A stretch of 64,000 bases of DNA from Spirulinaceae cyanobacterium SM2_1_0 (GCA_012031265.1 JAAUTY010000003.1:62001-126000), one strand, 5' to 3'; numbered from the stretch's first letter, positions 21,316 through 32,989 are shown. The notes: generated by a model from the sequence alone, not told the origin. A program made the numbers and translations.

Positions 21316-22413
21316 TCGATTCTTTTCACCATACTGCTGCTGATAGTAGGCCTGATATTCCGGTGACAGCAGCGGCCGCCACCAGTCTGGATGGGTTAAA
21401 TACCAACTGACGGTCTGCCGTAACCCCTCGGCGAGGCTGACTTGTGGCCGCCAGTCCAGCTCGTGGCTCATTTTGCTCGCATTGATCGCGTAGCGGCGGT
21501 CGTGCCCTGGGCGATCGCCCACCAGTGTAATCAATTGCCGGGCGGGTTTGACCGGTAATGCGGGTGCCAACTCATCCATGAGATCGCAGAGCCTCTCCAC
21601 TAGGTCGAGATTGGTCACCTCGTTATTGCCGCCAATATTGTAGTTTTCTCCTGGCTGACCATGGCGAATGATGATCGCCAGCGCTTGGCAGTGGTCGCCG
21701 ACATAGAGCCAGTCGCGAATGTTTTGACCATCCCCGTAGACCGGAATTGGCTTGCCCAACAAAATATTGATACAGGTCAGCGGGATTAGCTTTTCTGGGA
21801 AGTGATAGGGGCCGTAATTATTGGAGCAATTCGTAATAATTGTCGGTAGTTTATAGGTGTGGTAGTAGGCACGGGCGAGGTGATCGCTCCCGGCTTTAGA
21901 AGCGGCGTAGGGGCTGTTGGGTGCGTAGGGCGTTGTCTCGGAAAATGGCGGATCTTCCGGTTCTAAACTGCCATAAACCTCATCGGTTGAAACGTGGAGA
22001 AAAAGCGGTGGGCGGCGTAGCGACTCGACGTGATGGCGAAAGGCTTCGAGGAGTGTAAAGCTGCCCACCAAGTTGGTTTGAATGAAGGCATCTGGCGCGA
22101 GAATTGAGCGGTCAACGTGGGATTCAGCCGCAAAGTGGGCAATGGTGTCGATTTGCTCTTGCTGTAGCAGCCTATCGACTAGGGCGCGATCGCCAATATC
22201 CCCCTGCACCAGACGCAGCCGCCCGTCCAGCTCCAGCTCAGCCAGGTTCGCCCGATTGCCCGCGTAGGTCAGCGCATCTAAAACAACGATGCGATCGCCC
22301 GGAGCCGTCTCACACCAGTAGCGGGCAAAGTTTGAGCCAATAAACCCCGCGCCACCAGTAATCAGCAGGCGGCGCGGCAGGCGATCAAATGGCAGCGATG
22401 ACATGAGCGACAA
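21301..22413 (-). CDS. rfbB: dTDP-glucose 4,6-dehydratase
   Basis: 370 residues. It belongs to the short-chain dehydrogenase family: TGGAGFIGSNF binds NAD near the N-terminus, and the catalytic pair is in YAASKAGSDH with the acidic partner in VSTDEVYG. It converts dTDP-glucose to the 4-keto-6-deoxy sugar on the way to rhamnose and related surface sugars. No other rfb gene is adjacent. It is divergent from aroE with only about 50 bases between. Confidence 0.94.
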   Translation of the reverse strand: MSLMSSLPFDRLPRRLLITGGAGFIGSNFARYWCETAPGDRIVVLDALTYAGNRANLAELELDGRLRLVQGDIGDRALVDRLLQQEQIDTIAHFAAESHVDRSILAPDAFIQTNLVGSFTLLEAFRHHVESLRRPPLFLHVSTDEVYGSLEPEDPPFSETTPYAPNSPYAASKAGSDHLARAYYHTYKLPTIITNCSNNYGPYHFPEKLIPLTCINILLGKPIPVYGDGQNIRDWLYVGDHCQALAIIIRHGQPGENYNIGGNNEVTNLDLVERLCDLMDELAPALPVKPARQLITLVGDRPGHDRRYAINASKMSHELDWRPQVSLAEGLRQTVSWYLTHPDWWRPLLSPEYQAYYQQQYGEKNRLSKP

Positions 22414-22467
22414 TAAGCCATAGTTGAGCCGCGAGCCGTTTTCTGGCGACGCCAGCCCGTTTCATCC

Positions 22468-23328
22468 ATGCAGATTATCACAGGGACAACCCAACTCTTG
22501 GGCGTCATCGGCGACCCCGTACAGCATTCGCGATCGCCGCTCATGCACAATGCGGCGATCGCCCAGCTCGGTGTTGATTTTGTTTACCTGCCACTACCCG
22601 TCAAAGCCAATGACCTCGCTACCGCCTTGCTCGGCTTCGTCGCGATTGGGCTGCGCGGTTTCAACATCACGATTCCCCACAAGCAAGCGATCCTGCCGTT
22701 TTTACAGGAAATTTCACCGGTTGCCGCCGCGATCGGCGCAGTCAACACGGTCTGGCGCACCGCCGACGGCTGGGCGGGCACCAATACCGATGCCGTCGGC
22801 TTCATCGCACCGCTGCGCGAACTTGAGCGCGACTGGTCAACGGTGCCGGTGCTGATTCTCGGCTGCGGTGGCGCGGCGCGAGCTGTGGTCGCCGGTTGCG
22901 CCGAACTGGGCTGTCCCAAGATTGCAGTGGCTGGCCGCGACCCGGCAAAGCTGGCTGCGTTTGCCGCCAGTTGGCAAGATTCGCCCTGGTCACCCACTCT
23001 ACAAATTATCCCTTGGTCAGACCTAGCGACTGTCTTACCCGCCACGCAACTGCTCGTCAATGCCACGCCGCTGGGGATGGCTCCCCAGGTCGAACAGTCA
23101 CCGCTGACCGTCACCGCCTTACAAAAATTGCCGACTAGCGCGATCGCCTATGACCTGATTTATACACCTCGACCCACACAATTTCTAAAACTCGCCCAAC
23201 AGCAGGGTTTCGTCACCATTGATGGCAGCGAAATGCTGGTGCAACAGGGCGCAGCCGCCCTACAAATTTGGCTCGACCAAGCCGTGCCTGTCGCCGTCAT
23301 GCGCGCAGCCTTGCTCACAGGGACTTAA
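22468..23328 (+). CDS. aroE: Shikimate dehydrogenase
   Basis: 286 residues. It reduces 3-dehydroshikimate with NADPH in aromatic amino acid synthesis. Family marks: GDPVQHSRSPLMHNAAI at the N-terminus, the catalytic Lys in NITIPHKQAI, NTVWRTADGWAGTNTDAVGF, and the nucleotide-binding LGCGGAARAVV. Complete and of normal length. Divergent from rfbB. Confidence 0.95.
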   Translation: MQIITGTTQLLGVIGDPVQHSRSPLMHNAAIAQLGVDFVYLPLPVKANDLATALLGFVAIGLRGFNITIPHKQAILPFLQEISPVAAAIGAVNTVWRTADGWAGTNTDAVGFIAPLRELERDWSTVPVLILGCGGAARAVVAGCAELGCPKIAVAGRDPAKLAAFAASWQDSPWSPTLQIIPWSDLATVLPATQLLVNATPLGMAPQVEQSPLTVTALQKLPTSAIAYDLIYTPRPTQFLKLAQQQGFVTIDGSEMLVQQGAAALQIWLDQAVPVAVMRAALLTGT

Positions 23329-23461
23329 TTCCCGCAAAGCGCAACCGCTAGGGTCTTTTCCATAAGCCCCAATTATGGGCATACTGTCGCCTGCTCAGCC
23401 TCAGCGGACGCCGTTGCCAGTGTAGCGCTCAGCACCCTGGGAGAAACCACGCACCCCAGAT

Positions 23462-24522
<1,061 letters not shown>

Positions 24523-24551
24523 AGCGGCTGTTCGTGGCTGGCAATTTGACG

Positions 24552-24983
24552 ATGAATCCGAAATTTTCTGACCTTGAGATCGCTTTGTTGTTTGTCAGTG
24601 CTGATGTCCTTAGCGCTAATCGAGCAGTAGTTTCACGGCGCACAGAGCAAATTTTCTACCTGTCTGACGTTTGCGGTGTCGAAGACGAATTGCCAGCGGA
24701 CATTGATAACCCTGCGGCTTATCTCGCGATACCGCATCGGCAGGAGCTGGATCTAGGTCGCACTTTGGTGGAGGAGTTTGTCGCTATCCATATGCCGGAG
24801 TGGGACGCTCATGTACACGACCTTTTTCGGTGGCCTGGAGCCTATCGCAACTTCAAGCGATTACTCGTGAGCCAAAACCGGCTCGACCAATGGCATCAAT
24901 TTGAAAATATGACGACGGCTCTTTGGCTGCAAGCTTGGTGTCGCCAAAACGGCCTTGATTTTGACTTGGACGAACCGATTTAG
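24552..24983 (+). CDS. UPF0158-like protein
   Basis: 143 residues from the ATG at 24552; a GTG at 24534 in frame is an alternative. The layout fits the UPF0158 family: an N-terminal FSDLEIALLFVSAD, a strand pair with EQIFYLSD, and the C-terminal PGAYRNFKRLLVSQNRLDQWHQFEN block. The function of that family is unknown. The gene starts 29 bases after hetR, so read-through transcription is likely. Confidence 0.7.
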   Translation: MNPKFSDLEIALLFVSADVLSANRAVVSRRTEQIFYLSDVCGVEDELPADIDNPAAYLAIPHRQELDLGRTLVEEFVAIHMPEWDAHVHDLFRWPGAYRNFKRLLVSQNRLDQWHQFENMTTALWLQAWCRQNGLDFDLDEPI

Positions 24984-25022
24984 CGTCGAGATCAAGTTGA
25001 ATTTCTGTCGCTGACCACTTTC

Positions 25023-28000
25023 ATGGCTCCAGGCTGGCAATTCTGGATTGATCGCGGTGGCACCTTCACCGACATCGTGGCACGCCGTCCCGATGGGCAG
25101 ATTGTGGTGCATAAGCTGCTTTCTGAAAACCCCGAACGCTACCGGGATGCCGCCATTCAGGGGATGCGTGAGCTACTCGGTTTAGACCCGGATGCTCCGT
25201 TAACGGCAGCGCCAATTGCGGCTGTGAAGATGGGGACAACGGTAGCGACCAATGCCCTCTTGGAGCGGCGGGGCGATCGCTTGGTACTCGCCATCACCCA
25301 AGGGTTTCGTGATGCCCTCCGCATCGGTCATCAAAATCGCCCCGACATCTTTGCCCGCCAGATTCAGTTGCCTGCTGTGCTCTACGAGTGCGTCATTGAG
25401 GTTGAAGCGCGCTGTGATGTCCAAGGCGGCGAGCTTGTGCCACTCAACCGTGAGCAAGTCCAGCATGATTTGCAAACCGCTTACGACGACGGGATTCGCA
25501 GTTGCGCGATCGCGCTCCTGCACGCCTACCGCTACCCCCAACATGAGCAACAGGTGGCCGCGATCGCCCGCGCCATCGGTTTTACGCAAATCTCCGTTTC
25601 GCACCAAGTCAGTCCCTTGATCGGGCTGATTGGTCGTGGCGATACCACCGTGGTCAATGCCTACTTATCACCGATTCTGCGGCGCTATGTCGAGCAGGTT
25701 AGTTCTCAGTTGGGTGGTTTAGCTGCTGACCCGGCAGAACCGAAACTAATGTTCATGCAGTCGAATGGCGGACTTGTGGCCGCAAAACAGTTTCAGGGCA
25801 AAGACAGCATTTTGTCAGGCCCAGCCGGAGGGATTGTCGGCGCAGTGAAGACGGCAGCGCTAGCGGGCTTAGAAAAAATCATCAGCTTCGACATGGGCGG
25901 CACCTCCACCGATGTCGCGCACTATGCGGGGGAGTACGAGCGGGATTGGCAGAGTGCGATCGCCGGGATTCGTCTGCAAGCGTCGATGCTGGCGATTCAC
26001 ACGGTCGCGGCGGGGGGCGGCTCGCTGGTGCAGTTTGACGGCGCGCGCTATCGCGTCGGCCCCGCCTCGGCGGGGGCAAATCCGGGACCGGCGGCCTATG
26101 GGCGCGGCGGCCCACTGACGATCACCGATTGCAATGTCCGGCTCGGCAAGTTGCAGCCCGATTTTTTCCCTGCTGTCTTCGGACCCGGCGCAGATCAACC
26201 GCTGGATGTTGCCAGCGTGCGCGAAAAGTTTGGCCGATTAACTGGCGAAATTGGTGATGGGCGCGCGCCGGAACAAGTTGCCGCTGGCTTCGTGGCGATC
26301 GCCGTTGAGAAAATGGCGAACGCGATCAAGAAAATCTCCCTGCAACGCGGCTATGACGTGTCCACCTACACGTTATGCAGCTTCGGCGGCGCAGGGGGTC
26401 AGCACGCCTGCCTGATCGCCGAGGCGCTGGGCATTCAGCAGGTTTTTCTGCACCCCTATGCCGGGGTGCTCTCGGCCTATGGCATCGGTCTCGCCGACAT
26501 CCGCGTGCTGCGCCAGCAGTCGGTGGAGGTCCAGCTAACAGCAGCGGCGTTGCCCGACTTGCAGGCAGGGTTGCAAGCCTTGGTCGTCAGTGCGCGGGTG
26601 GAGTTGGCGCAGCAGGGGGGCAGGGGTGATGTGGCGATCGCCCAACAAGTTCACTTGAAATATGCAGGCACGGATGCCGCGATCGCCGTGCGCTTCGACA
26701 ACCTCGCAACCATGTGCACCGAGTTCAGCCAACAGCACCAGCAGCGCTATGGCTTCAGTTGGCCCGGCCGCGATTTGATTGCGGCGACTTTGAGCGTCGA
26801 GCTAGTCTGTCCCACACAATCGGCGGCGGAATTGCCCTTATCGCGATCGCGCTCCAGCCCACCGCAACCGGTTGCCCATGTCCCGATTTTCACAGCCGCC
26901 AATTGGCACAGTGCGCCGGTCTACCAGCGCGCCGACTTACAGCCCGGCGATGAGTTGACCGGGCCGGCGATGATTGTCGAAGCGACGGGGACGAATATCG
27001 TCGAACCCAGTTGGCGAGCGGCAGTGAATGAGTGGGGACACTTGCTGTTGCAGCGACAACTGTTGTCAGCAGCAGCAAGGACTCAGCAATCCGCAAGGAC
27101 GACAACCAACGCAACGACGCCTGACCCGGTGCGACTAGAGATTTTTAATCATCTGTTTCGGGCGATCGCCGAGCAAATGGGCACGACGCTGCAAAATACC
27201 AGCTACTCGGTCAATATCAAGGAACGCCTCGATTTTTCCTGCGCGATTTTCGACCGCAACGGACAGTTGGTAGCGAACGCGCCCCACATTCCAGTACATC
27301 TCGGTTCGATGAGTGAGAGCGTTGCCAGCCTAATCGCGGCTCAGGGGGAAAATTTCCAGCCGGGGCAAGTCTGGGCGTCGAATAATCCCTACAACGGCGG
27401 CACGCATTTGCCTGATGTCACCGTGATCACGCCCGTTTTCGCAGGATCTAGCGCGCAACCCTTATTTTACGTCGCCTCCCGGGGTCATCATGCCGACATC
27501 GGCGGCTTGACCCCAGGGTCGATGCCTCCTCAGAGCCGTCAGATTGAGGAAGAAGGGATTTTGCTCGCTAACGTCTTGCTCGTCAGCGGCGGGCAGTTCC
27601 GCGAGGCCGAGTTACGGGCATTGCTGGCGGCAAAACCCTATCCGGCGCGCAATCCCGACCAAAATCTGGCTGACCTACAAGCCCAGATCGCGGCGAATGC
27701 CAAGGGCGCGCAGGAGTTGCAGAAGCTGGTGCAGCAATATAGCCTAGCCACGGTTGATGCCTACATGGGGCATATTCAGGACAATGCCGAAGCATCGGTG
27801 CGGCGCGCGATCGCGGCCTTGCAGGACGGGCAATTTGCCGTCGAACTCGATGATCGCAGCCGCATCCGGGTGCAGATCCAGATTGACGCCGCCGCCCAGC
27901 AAGCCCGCATTGATTTCACCGGGACATCGCCGCAGCAGGCGAGTAACTTCAATGCACCAGCGGCGATCGCCAAGGCGGTCGTCCTCTACGTTTTTCGCAC

Positions 28001-28688
28001 CCTCGTAGACGACGATATTCCCCTCAACGCCGGTTGCCTACGGCCGCTGACCATTATCCTGCCGCCGCGCAGTTTGCTCAATCCAGAACCGCCCGCCGCT
28101 GTCGTTGCCGGGAATGTCGAGACTTCACAGGCGATCGCCGACTGTCTCTACGGTGCCCTCGGCATTTTGGCCGCTTCCCAGGGCACGATGAACAATTTCA
28201 CCTTTGGCAATGCCCAGTACCAGTACTACGAAACCATCTGTGGCGGCGCGGGCGCAGGCCATGGCTTCGCGGGCGCGGACGCAGTACATACACACATGAC
28301 CAATTCGCGACTCACGGATCCGGAGGTGCTAGAGTGGCGCTTCCCGGTACAAGTGGAGCAGTTCAGTCTACGTCCCGGCAGTGGCGGCGCGGGTCAGTAT
28401 CCCGGCGGCAATGGCATCATCCGTCGCATCCGCTTCCAGGAACCGATGACGGCGGCGATTCTATCAAGTCGGCGACGGATCGCTCCTTTCGGCCTCGCGG
28501 GCGGCGCAGCAGGTGCAACCGGCCGCAACTGGATACAACGCCGTGATGGCTCCGTTGAAGAATTGGGCAGTACGGCCAGCGTCATCATGCAACCGGGCGA
28601 TGTATTCGTGATCGAAACCCCCGGCGGCGGTGGCTATGGGGCCGCTCTTGAGCAAGTGACTGACAACCCCGATGCTAAAACCGGCTAG
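25023..28688 (+). CDS. 5-oxoprolinase / hydantoinase A-B fusion
   Basis: 1221 residues, the length of ATP-hydrolysing 5-oxoprolinase, which opens 5-oxoproline to glutamate. The N-terminal half is HyuA-like: [12 protein letters not shown], the ATP-binding [14 protein letters not shown], and [18 protein letters not shown]. The C-terminal half (from about residue 705) is HyuB-like: [43 protein letters not shown], and the glycine-rich end GGGGYGAAL. Both halves are in one frame. No glutathione-cycle gene is adjacent. Confidence 0.93.
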   Translation: MAPGWQFWIDRGGTFTDIVARRPDGQIVVHKLLSENPERYRDAAIQGMRELLGLDPDAPLTAAPIAAVKMGTTVATNALLERRGDRLVLAITQGFRDALRIGHQNRPDIFARQIQLPAVLYECVIEVEARCDVQGGELVPLNREQVQHDLQTAYDDGIRSCAIALLHAYRYPQHEQQVAAIARAIGFTQISVSHQVSPLIGLIGRGDTTVVNAYLSPILRRYVEQVSSQLGGLAADPAEPKLMFMQSNGGLVAAKQFQGKDSILSGPAGGIVGAVKTAALAGLEKIISFDMGGTSTDVAHYAGEYERDWQSAIAGIRLQASMLAIHTVAAGGGSLVQFDGARYRVGPASAGANPGPAAYGRGGPLTITDCNVRLGKLQPDFFPAVFGPGADQPLDVASVREKFGRLTGEIGDGRAPEQVAAGFVAIAVEKMANAIKKISLQRGYDVSTYTLCSFGGAGGQHACLIAEALGIQQVFLHPYAGVLSAYGIGLADIRVLRQQSVEVQLTAAALPDLQAGLQALVVSARVELAQQGGRGDVAIAQQVHLKYAGTDAAIAVRFDNLATMCTEFSQQHQQRYGFSWPGRDLIAATLSVELVCPTQSAAELPLSRSRSSPPQPVAHVPIFTAANWHSAPVYQRADLQPGDELTGPAMIVEATGTNIVEPSWRAAVNEWGHLLLQRQLLSAAARTQQSARTTTNATTPDPVRLEIFNHLFRAIAEQMGTTLQNTSYSVNIKERLDFSCAIFDRNGQLVANAPHIPVHLGSMSESVASLIAAQGENFQPGQVWASNNPYNGGTHLPDVTVITPVFAGSSAQPLFYVASRGHHADIGGLTPGSMPPQSRQIEEEGILLANVLLVSGGQFREAELRALLAAKPYPARNPDQNLADLQAQIAANAKGAQELQKLVQQYSLATVDAYMGHIQDNAEASVRRAIAALQDGQFAVELDDRSRIRVQIQIDAAAQQARIDFTGTSPQQASNFNAPAAIAKAVVLYVFRTLVDDDIPLNAGCLRPLTIILPPRSLLNPEPPAAVVAGNVETSQAIADCLYGALGILAASQGTMNNFTFGNAQYQYYETICGGAGAGHGFAGADAVHTHMTNSRLTDPEVLEWRFPVQVEQFSLRPGSGGAGQYPGGNGIIRRIRFQEPMTAAILSSRRRIAPFGLAGGAAGATGRNWIQRRDGSVEELGSTASVIMQPGDVFVIETPGGGGYGAALEQVTDNPDAKTG

Positions 28689-28759
28689 GGCTACAATCGG
28701 GACAAGGAAGCTCAAAACTTGGGACGGGTCAGTGCCATGAAGATTACGCAAATATCAGT

Positions 28760-29279
28760 CATAGGCCTATGTCCACGTAGCGCCCGCGCGCAGAGGCGGA
28801 TTAAGGAGGGGTTCACCCCCGCTTCGTCCATGAAAATCAGATCTTCCGGTCGAATCAGGCGAGCGGTTTGCCATTAGACAACCCGTTGTTGCTGGACGGA
28901 CTCACTGGCTTTCTTGGCTGGGTAGAGGCTTTTTTTTGCGGCTGAAGCCGAGTTTCTTGAGCATCCGGTCGATGGTTGAACGGCTGACGTTCACTTCTAG
29001 CTTCTCGGCTACGAGTTCCCGCAGTTCATTGAGAGTCGCCTCGTTGTGAGTCCGCACGAGTTCGCTGAATTGTTCGAGCTGGGCGGGATTCAGCTTGGTG
29101 GGAGTTTGCTCGGTGCGGACTTTTGGGGCGAGGTTCCCAGTTGTTCGGTACTGTTTCAGTAACTTTTCAATGAAGCTGACAGCCACGCCGAAACGCGCCG
29201 CGAGTTGGCGCTGGGAAATGGGTTCGTTTTCGTAAGTCTCGACGATTTTCTGCCGGAAATCTATAGAGTAGGCTTTCAT
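28760..29279 (-). mobile_element. Truncated IS630-type insertion sequence remnant
   Basis: An intact first transposase frame (28902-29279) is followed, in the -1 frame, by the start of the DDE part: SESVQQQRVV, then a stop, then WQTARLIRPEDLIFMDEAGVN ending near ALRGHRP. The second frame is interrupted by TAA (28874-28876) and breaks off before the remaining catalytic residues. A run of eight A on the coding strand (28930-28937) lies at the frame junction, as expected for programmed -1 frameshifting. The element is dead. I could not find matching end repeats. Confidence 0.82.
28902..29279 (-). CDS. IS630-type transposase, N-terminal helix-turn-helix part
   Basis: 125 residues starting MKAYSIDFRQKIVETYENE, a standard helix-turn-helix start of IS630 transposases. 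A second winged-helix-like region follows (LNELRELVAEKLEVNVSRSTIDRMLKKLGFSRKKK). It lacks the DDE catalytic domain, which would come from the second frame. As the second frame is broken, the protein could at most bind element ends. Confidence 0.88.
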   Translation of the reverse strand: MKAYSIDFRQKIVETYENEPISQRQLAARFGVAVSFIEKLLKQYRTTGNLAPKVRTEQTPTKLNPAQLEQFSELVRTHNEATLNELRELVAEKLEVNVSRSTIDRMLKKLGFSRKKKPLPSQESQ

Positions 29280-29335
29280 GAATTTTATGATTCTCTATCT
29301 TTACTGCCACTGTACCTCTTTGGCTTGAGATCCGC

Positions 29336-29435
29336 TATCCCCCTCTTATGTCATATTGGGGTCAAACCCTCATTTCCTCGTTGACTGTAACAACGTGGAT
29401 TCGTCCAGAACTCCGAGCGTGACATAAGAGGGATA
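29336..29435. mobile_element. MITE-like element with inverted ends
   Basis: TATCCCCCTCTTATGTCA (29336-29353) and TGACATAAGAGGGATA (29420-29435) are inverted copies, 16 matching bases with a two-base bulge, enclosing about 66 bp with no coding sequence. This is the form of a small non-autonomous transposable element, or of two solo ends left by a lost insertion sequence. It abuts the IS630 remnant. Confidence 0.6.
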
Positions 29436-29544
29436 CCCATGCCCAATGACCGACTCAGTGATTGATGCAGATTTCATCCCCGGATTAAGCCATGCCCCTG
29501 CTGCAATCCAGAATGCTGGCTTTTGGTCACTCCAGCAGGGCAGA

Positions 29545-29994
29545 CTAATCCTGGTAGTAGAACGGGCGCACGCGGCTAGCGAAGCCCGTCGCTTTGAACT
29601 GGTCGAGGGTCAGCGGCGGCGGCTGGCTCTCGGACACCGAGATACGAATCTCAAAGTCACTCACCCCCGGCGGCACTTCCAGTAGCGTGCCCAGGCGAGT
29701 CCGGTTTTCCATCAACCGGTTGCCGTTGGCGTCATAGATGCGACCGAAAACATCAGCATCCACCACGGTTTTGCCCGATTTGTTCTCCGCTTTGCCGTAG
29801 ACCAAGAAACACTGCACCGGTCGAGCGGAGCCGCGACTGTTGACTGCACCGGTCGCTAAATCGGGTGGGCAGGGTTTGTAGCCCAGTTCCGAGAGCTTGA
29901 TCGGGGTCAAAGCGAGGGCGGTCGGCGCGATCGCCCAACTCAGCAACCATCCCAGCGCGGCGATCGCCAATACAGCTACAATTCTGAATTTCAC
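29545..29994 (-). CDS. Exported protein of unknown function
   Basis: 149 residues from a GTG at 29994, chosen because GGAGG lies 10 bases upstream and the protein then begins with a signal peptide (KFRIVAVLAIAALGWLLSW, cleavage near ALA). The mature part has two Cys (in YKPCPPDL and VQCFLVYG) that could form a disulfide. A beta-rich segment with GKTVVDADVFGRIYDANGN follows, resembling domains that describe added or changed moieties, but I cannot name the family. A periplasmic or lumenal location is likely. Confidence 0.75.
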   Translation of the reverse strand: MKFRIVAVLAIAALGWLLSWAIAPTALALTPIKLSELGYKPCPPDLATGAVNSRGSARPVQCFLVYGKAENKSGKTVVDADVFGRIYDANGNRLMENRTRLGTLLEVPPGVSDFEIRISVSESQPPPLTLDQFKATGFASRVRPFYYQD

Positions 29995-30458
29995 AGCAGG
30001 CATTCCTCCCCAGAAATAGGCGGTCAAGGGCCTGAGCAGCCACTCAGCACCTCTCACCCATACGCTACCGCGTTGCGGTTGACTTGGGGCTACACCACAG
30101 GGGCGAATCGCTAAGCAAGCTGAATTGGCTGCCCAAAGGCTGGATCATTCATTGCAATTAGTAACAAATTGCGGCCTATTTATTGCACTTTTGAGGGGAA
30201 AGTTCATAGTCGTTTGCATTCGATTCACTGAACTTCAACTTCCAGGTGTTCCACCTTACAAGAGATTGCGCGTGTGCCATCAGCCCCAACAAACCGCGAT
30301 AGGCTGCATAGCAGAGGGGCAAACGCCTCAACTGCTGTCACCGCCTCGCAACGAGCGGTTGGGGATCGCGGCCGTCACGCAGCGATCGCTTCACAGATAG
30401 CAGTTCTCGCCGCTCCCCTACTTGGTCTGAACCTGTATTTCACTTGGGGGTGAAGATA
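29995..30458. other. Intergenic region upstream of the EF-G-like gene
   Basis: 464 bases between the divergent exported-protein and EF-G-like genes. It must hold both promoters, but I see no convincing -35/-10 pair. There is no RNA gene or coding frame that I can support. Confidence 0.4.
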
Positions 30459-32486
30459 ATGACCCAAAAAGTCCCAAGCCGCGCCCGGAATGTAGCCTTA
30501 GTCGGGCCCTACTCCAGCGGCAAAACGACCCTACTCGAGAGCCTGCTCGCCGTCACGGGCGCGATCGCCCGCAAAGGCCGCATCGCTGAAGGCAATACCG
30601 TCGGTGACAGCTCGCCCGAAGCCCGTGCCCGCCAGATGAGCCTCGAAATTTCCGTTGCCAGCGCCACCTACCACGAGACTGATTTCACTTTTCTAGATTG
30701 CCCCGGCTCGATTGAGTTTAGCCAAGAGACCGCCAACCTCCTCGTTGGCGCGGGTGCTGCCGTCGTCGTCTGCGAAGCGTCGGTAGACAAAGTGCTGACC
30801 CTTTCACCCCTCTTCAAATTTCTGGACGATTGGGAAATTCCCCACCTCATTTTCATCAATAAGCTGGATCGCGCCAAGGATGACTTCACGAACGTCCTGC
30901 AAGCTCTCAAAGCCGTTTCCAGTCGCCCACTCGTGCCGCAGCAATATCCCATTCGCCAAGAGCGCGAATTGGTCGGCTACATCGACCTGATCGACGAACA
31001 AGCCTATCACTACCACCCCGGTAGTCCGGCTGATCCGGTGCCGCTCCCCGAAGCTCTGCAACTCGAGGAGCGGCTGACCCGCGAAGAAATGCTTGAAACC
31101 CTCGCCGACTTCGATGATGAACTGCTCGAAGAGCTGCTCGAAGACATCGCGCCCGACCAGGCCGAGATTCGGCGGGATCTGAAGAAAAGCCTCGGCGCTG
31201 ACTCGATCGTCCCCGTCTTCTTCGGCATCGCGGAACAAGACTACGGCGTCCGCCCGCTGCTCGAGGCACTGATCGCTGAAGCTCCTGATCCCAGTGTCAC
31301 CGCCGCCCGGCGCGGCTTGGGAACCGTCGCAGCCGAGCCGGTGATCGCCCAAGTTCTGAAAACCTACTACACTCCCCAAGGCGGCAAACTCTCGCTGGCG
31401 CGCATTTGGCAGGGCGAGCTGATCGACAATATGACCCTGAATGGCGAGCGCCTCGGCGGCCTATACCGACTCACTGGGCAACAGCAGCAACCGGTGCAAC
31501 GCGCTGGCGTGGGTGAGATTGTGGCGATCGCCCGCCTCCACAATGCCCAAACCGGCGACACGCTCAGCAGCGAGGATCATGTTCCCGACTTGCCGCGCGT
31601 CGAGCGGCTTGACCCGGTTTATGCTCTGGCGATCGCCCCCGAAAAACGCCAGGATGAGGTCAAACTCAGCGGGGCACTGAACAAGTTGCTCGAAGAAGAC
31701 CCCGCCCTAGTTTGGGAACAACACGGCGACACTCGCGAGGTCGTGCTCTGGGGACAGGGCGAAATTCATCTCCAAGTCACCCTCGACCGTCTGCGCCGCA
31801 AGTACAACCTGCCAATGGTCACCCACCTGCCGCAGATTCCCTACAAAGAAACCATCCGTAAAACCACCAACAGCCACGGCCGTTACAAGCACCAGAGCGG
31901 CGGTCATGGCGCTTTTGGCGATGTCTATCTGGACATCCGGCCACTGGAGCGCGGTGAGGGCTTCCAGTTCAGCCAGTCGATCGTCGGCGGCGTCGTGCCC
32001 AAGCAATATATTCCCGGTGTCGAGACGGGGGTGCGCGAGTATCTGGTGCGCGGGCCGTTGGGCTTCCCAGTAGTTGATGTCGGCGTCAATCTGAGCAATG
32101 GCTCCTATCACTCGGTCGATAGCTCTGAGCAAGCCTTCAGGCAAGCGGCGCGCATCGCCATGACCGAAGGGATGCCACAGTGCCAACCGGTGCTCCTGGA
32201 GCCGGTCTTGCAGATCAAGGTCGCGGCTCCCAGCGAGTTCACCGCCAAAGTGCTGCAACTATTGTCCGGGCGGCGCGGTCAGATCCTCAACTATGAGGCG
32301 TTATCCGGGTGGCAAAACTGGGACGAGGTGACTGCCCACTTGCCCCAGGCGGAGATGCAGGACTTTATTGTTGAGTTGCGATCGCTCACTTTGGGCGTCG
32401 GCTTCTTCCACTGGCAGCCCGACCACCTCAGCCCCGTCCCTGACAAGCTGGCTAATGCCGTCCTGGCACGCACTAGCGAAGCCTAA
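30459..32486 (+). CDS. Elongation factor G-like translational GTPase (paralogue)
   Basis: 675 residues from the ATG at 30459 (GGGGGTG upstream). It has all EF-G domains: a G domain with P-loop GPYSSGKTTL and NKLD in FINKLDR, then domains II-V (for example HGRYKHQSGGHGAFGD and LLSGRRGQILNYEALSGW). The G3 motif reads DCPGSIEF where true EF-G has DTPGHVDF, so the catalytic His is replaced by Ser. It is an EF-G paralogue, not the main translocase; the function of this subgroup is unclear. Confidence 0.9.
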   Translation: MTQKVPSRARNVALVGPYSSGKTTLLESLLAVTGAIARKGRIAEGNTVGDSSPEARARQMSLEISVASATYHETDFTFLDCPGSIEFSQETANLLVGAGAAVVVCEASVDKVLTLSPLFKFLDDWEIPHLIFINKLDRAKDDFTNVLQALKAVSSRPLVPQQYPIRQERELVGYIDLIDEQAYHYHPGSPADPVPLPEALQLEERLTREEMLETLADFDDELLEELLEDIAPDQAEIRRDLKKSLGADSIVPVFFGIAEQDYGVRPLLEALIAEAPDPSVTAARRGLGTVAAEPVIAQVLKTYYTPQGGKLSLARIWQGELIDNMTLNGERLGGLYRLTGQQQQPVQRAGVGEIVAIARLHNAQTGDTLSSEDHVPDLPRVERLDPVYALAIAPEKRQDEVKLSGALNKLLEEDPALVWEQHGDTREVVLWGQGEIHLQVTLDRLRRKYNLPMVTHLPQIPYKETIRKTTNSHGRYKHQSGGHGAFGDVYLDIRPLERGEGFQFSQSIVGGVVPKQYIPGVETGVREYLVRGPLGFPVVDVGVNLSNGSYHSVDSSEQAFRQAARIAMTEGMPQCQPVLLEPVLQIKVAAPSEFTAKVLQLLSGRRGQILNYEALSGWQNWDEVTAHLPQAEMQDFIVELRSLTLGVGFFHWQPDHLSPVPDKLANAVLARTSEA

Positions 32487-32989
32487 GCCGACGGGTTGAG
32501 TTCAAATTCACTGAACGAAGCAATGTGGTTGCCGTCTTCGACAACCACATTGTCTATATGTGCCTGTTTGCAATGATGCGAGCGAGCGAGCGTTGTGAAC
32601 CTCCACGACAGGGCACTGGTTTCTCAAGAGGTGACTGCTGTACGCCCATTGATCGCGACAGCGGCGGGTTCTGGCGCGGCTCTCAGGCGTACTATTGGGA
32701 ATTGTCCGCGACCAGTTTTGGGAAGCGTTTGTAAGTATCGGTCCCGCGATCGCGTAGATCGCAATCGAGTGTGGAGGCAGAGCGATGCGAAATCATGCGA
32801 GTTCAGTGCCCAGCCAGCCGCTTGCTGCGCCGATGTGCAGGGGTGCTTGGCGGGGCTTGTGCAAGTCTTGATACAGACAGCCGCTGGCGCTTCGCCGATC
32901 GTGGCAATAGCGATCGCCCCGATTGACTCATCCAGTCGCTCGCGCGATCACCCGTCATCGATTTTGTTGTGGAGGCGATCGCCGCCGTT
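32487..32989. other. Intergenic region with one hairpin
   Basis: 503 bases between the EF-G-like gene and the TPR-like gene. Apart from the hairpin at 32521-32552 I see no RNA gene or recognisable protein. A plus-strand open frame running 32595-33302 overlaps the real gene in another frame and has Arg/Ser-rich shadow composition. Confidence 0.4.
32521..32552 (+). terminator. Hairpin after the EF-G-like gene
   Basis: CAATGTGGTTG (32521-32531) and CAACCACATTG (32542-32552) form a perfect 11-bp stem with a 10-base loop, 35 bases after the stop. It is followed by TCTATATG rather than a full T run, so termination may be imperfect. It may also protect the mRNA end. Confidence 0.6.

Noticed and set aside
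30125-30400. 91-codon plus-strand frame before the EF-G-like gene
   Set aside because: No ribosome site or recognisable sequence; composition unlike the neighbouring genes.
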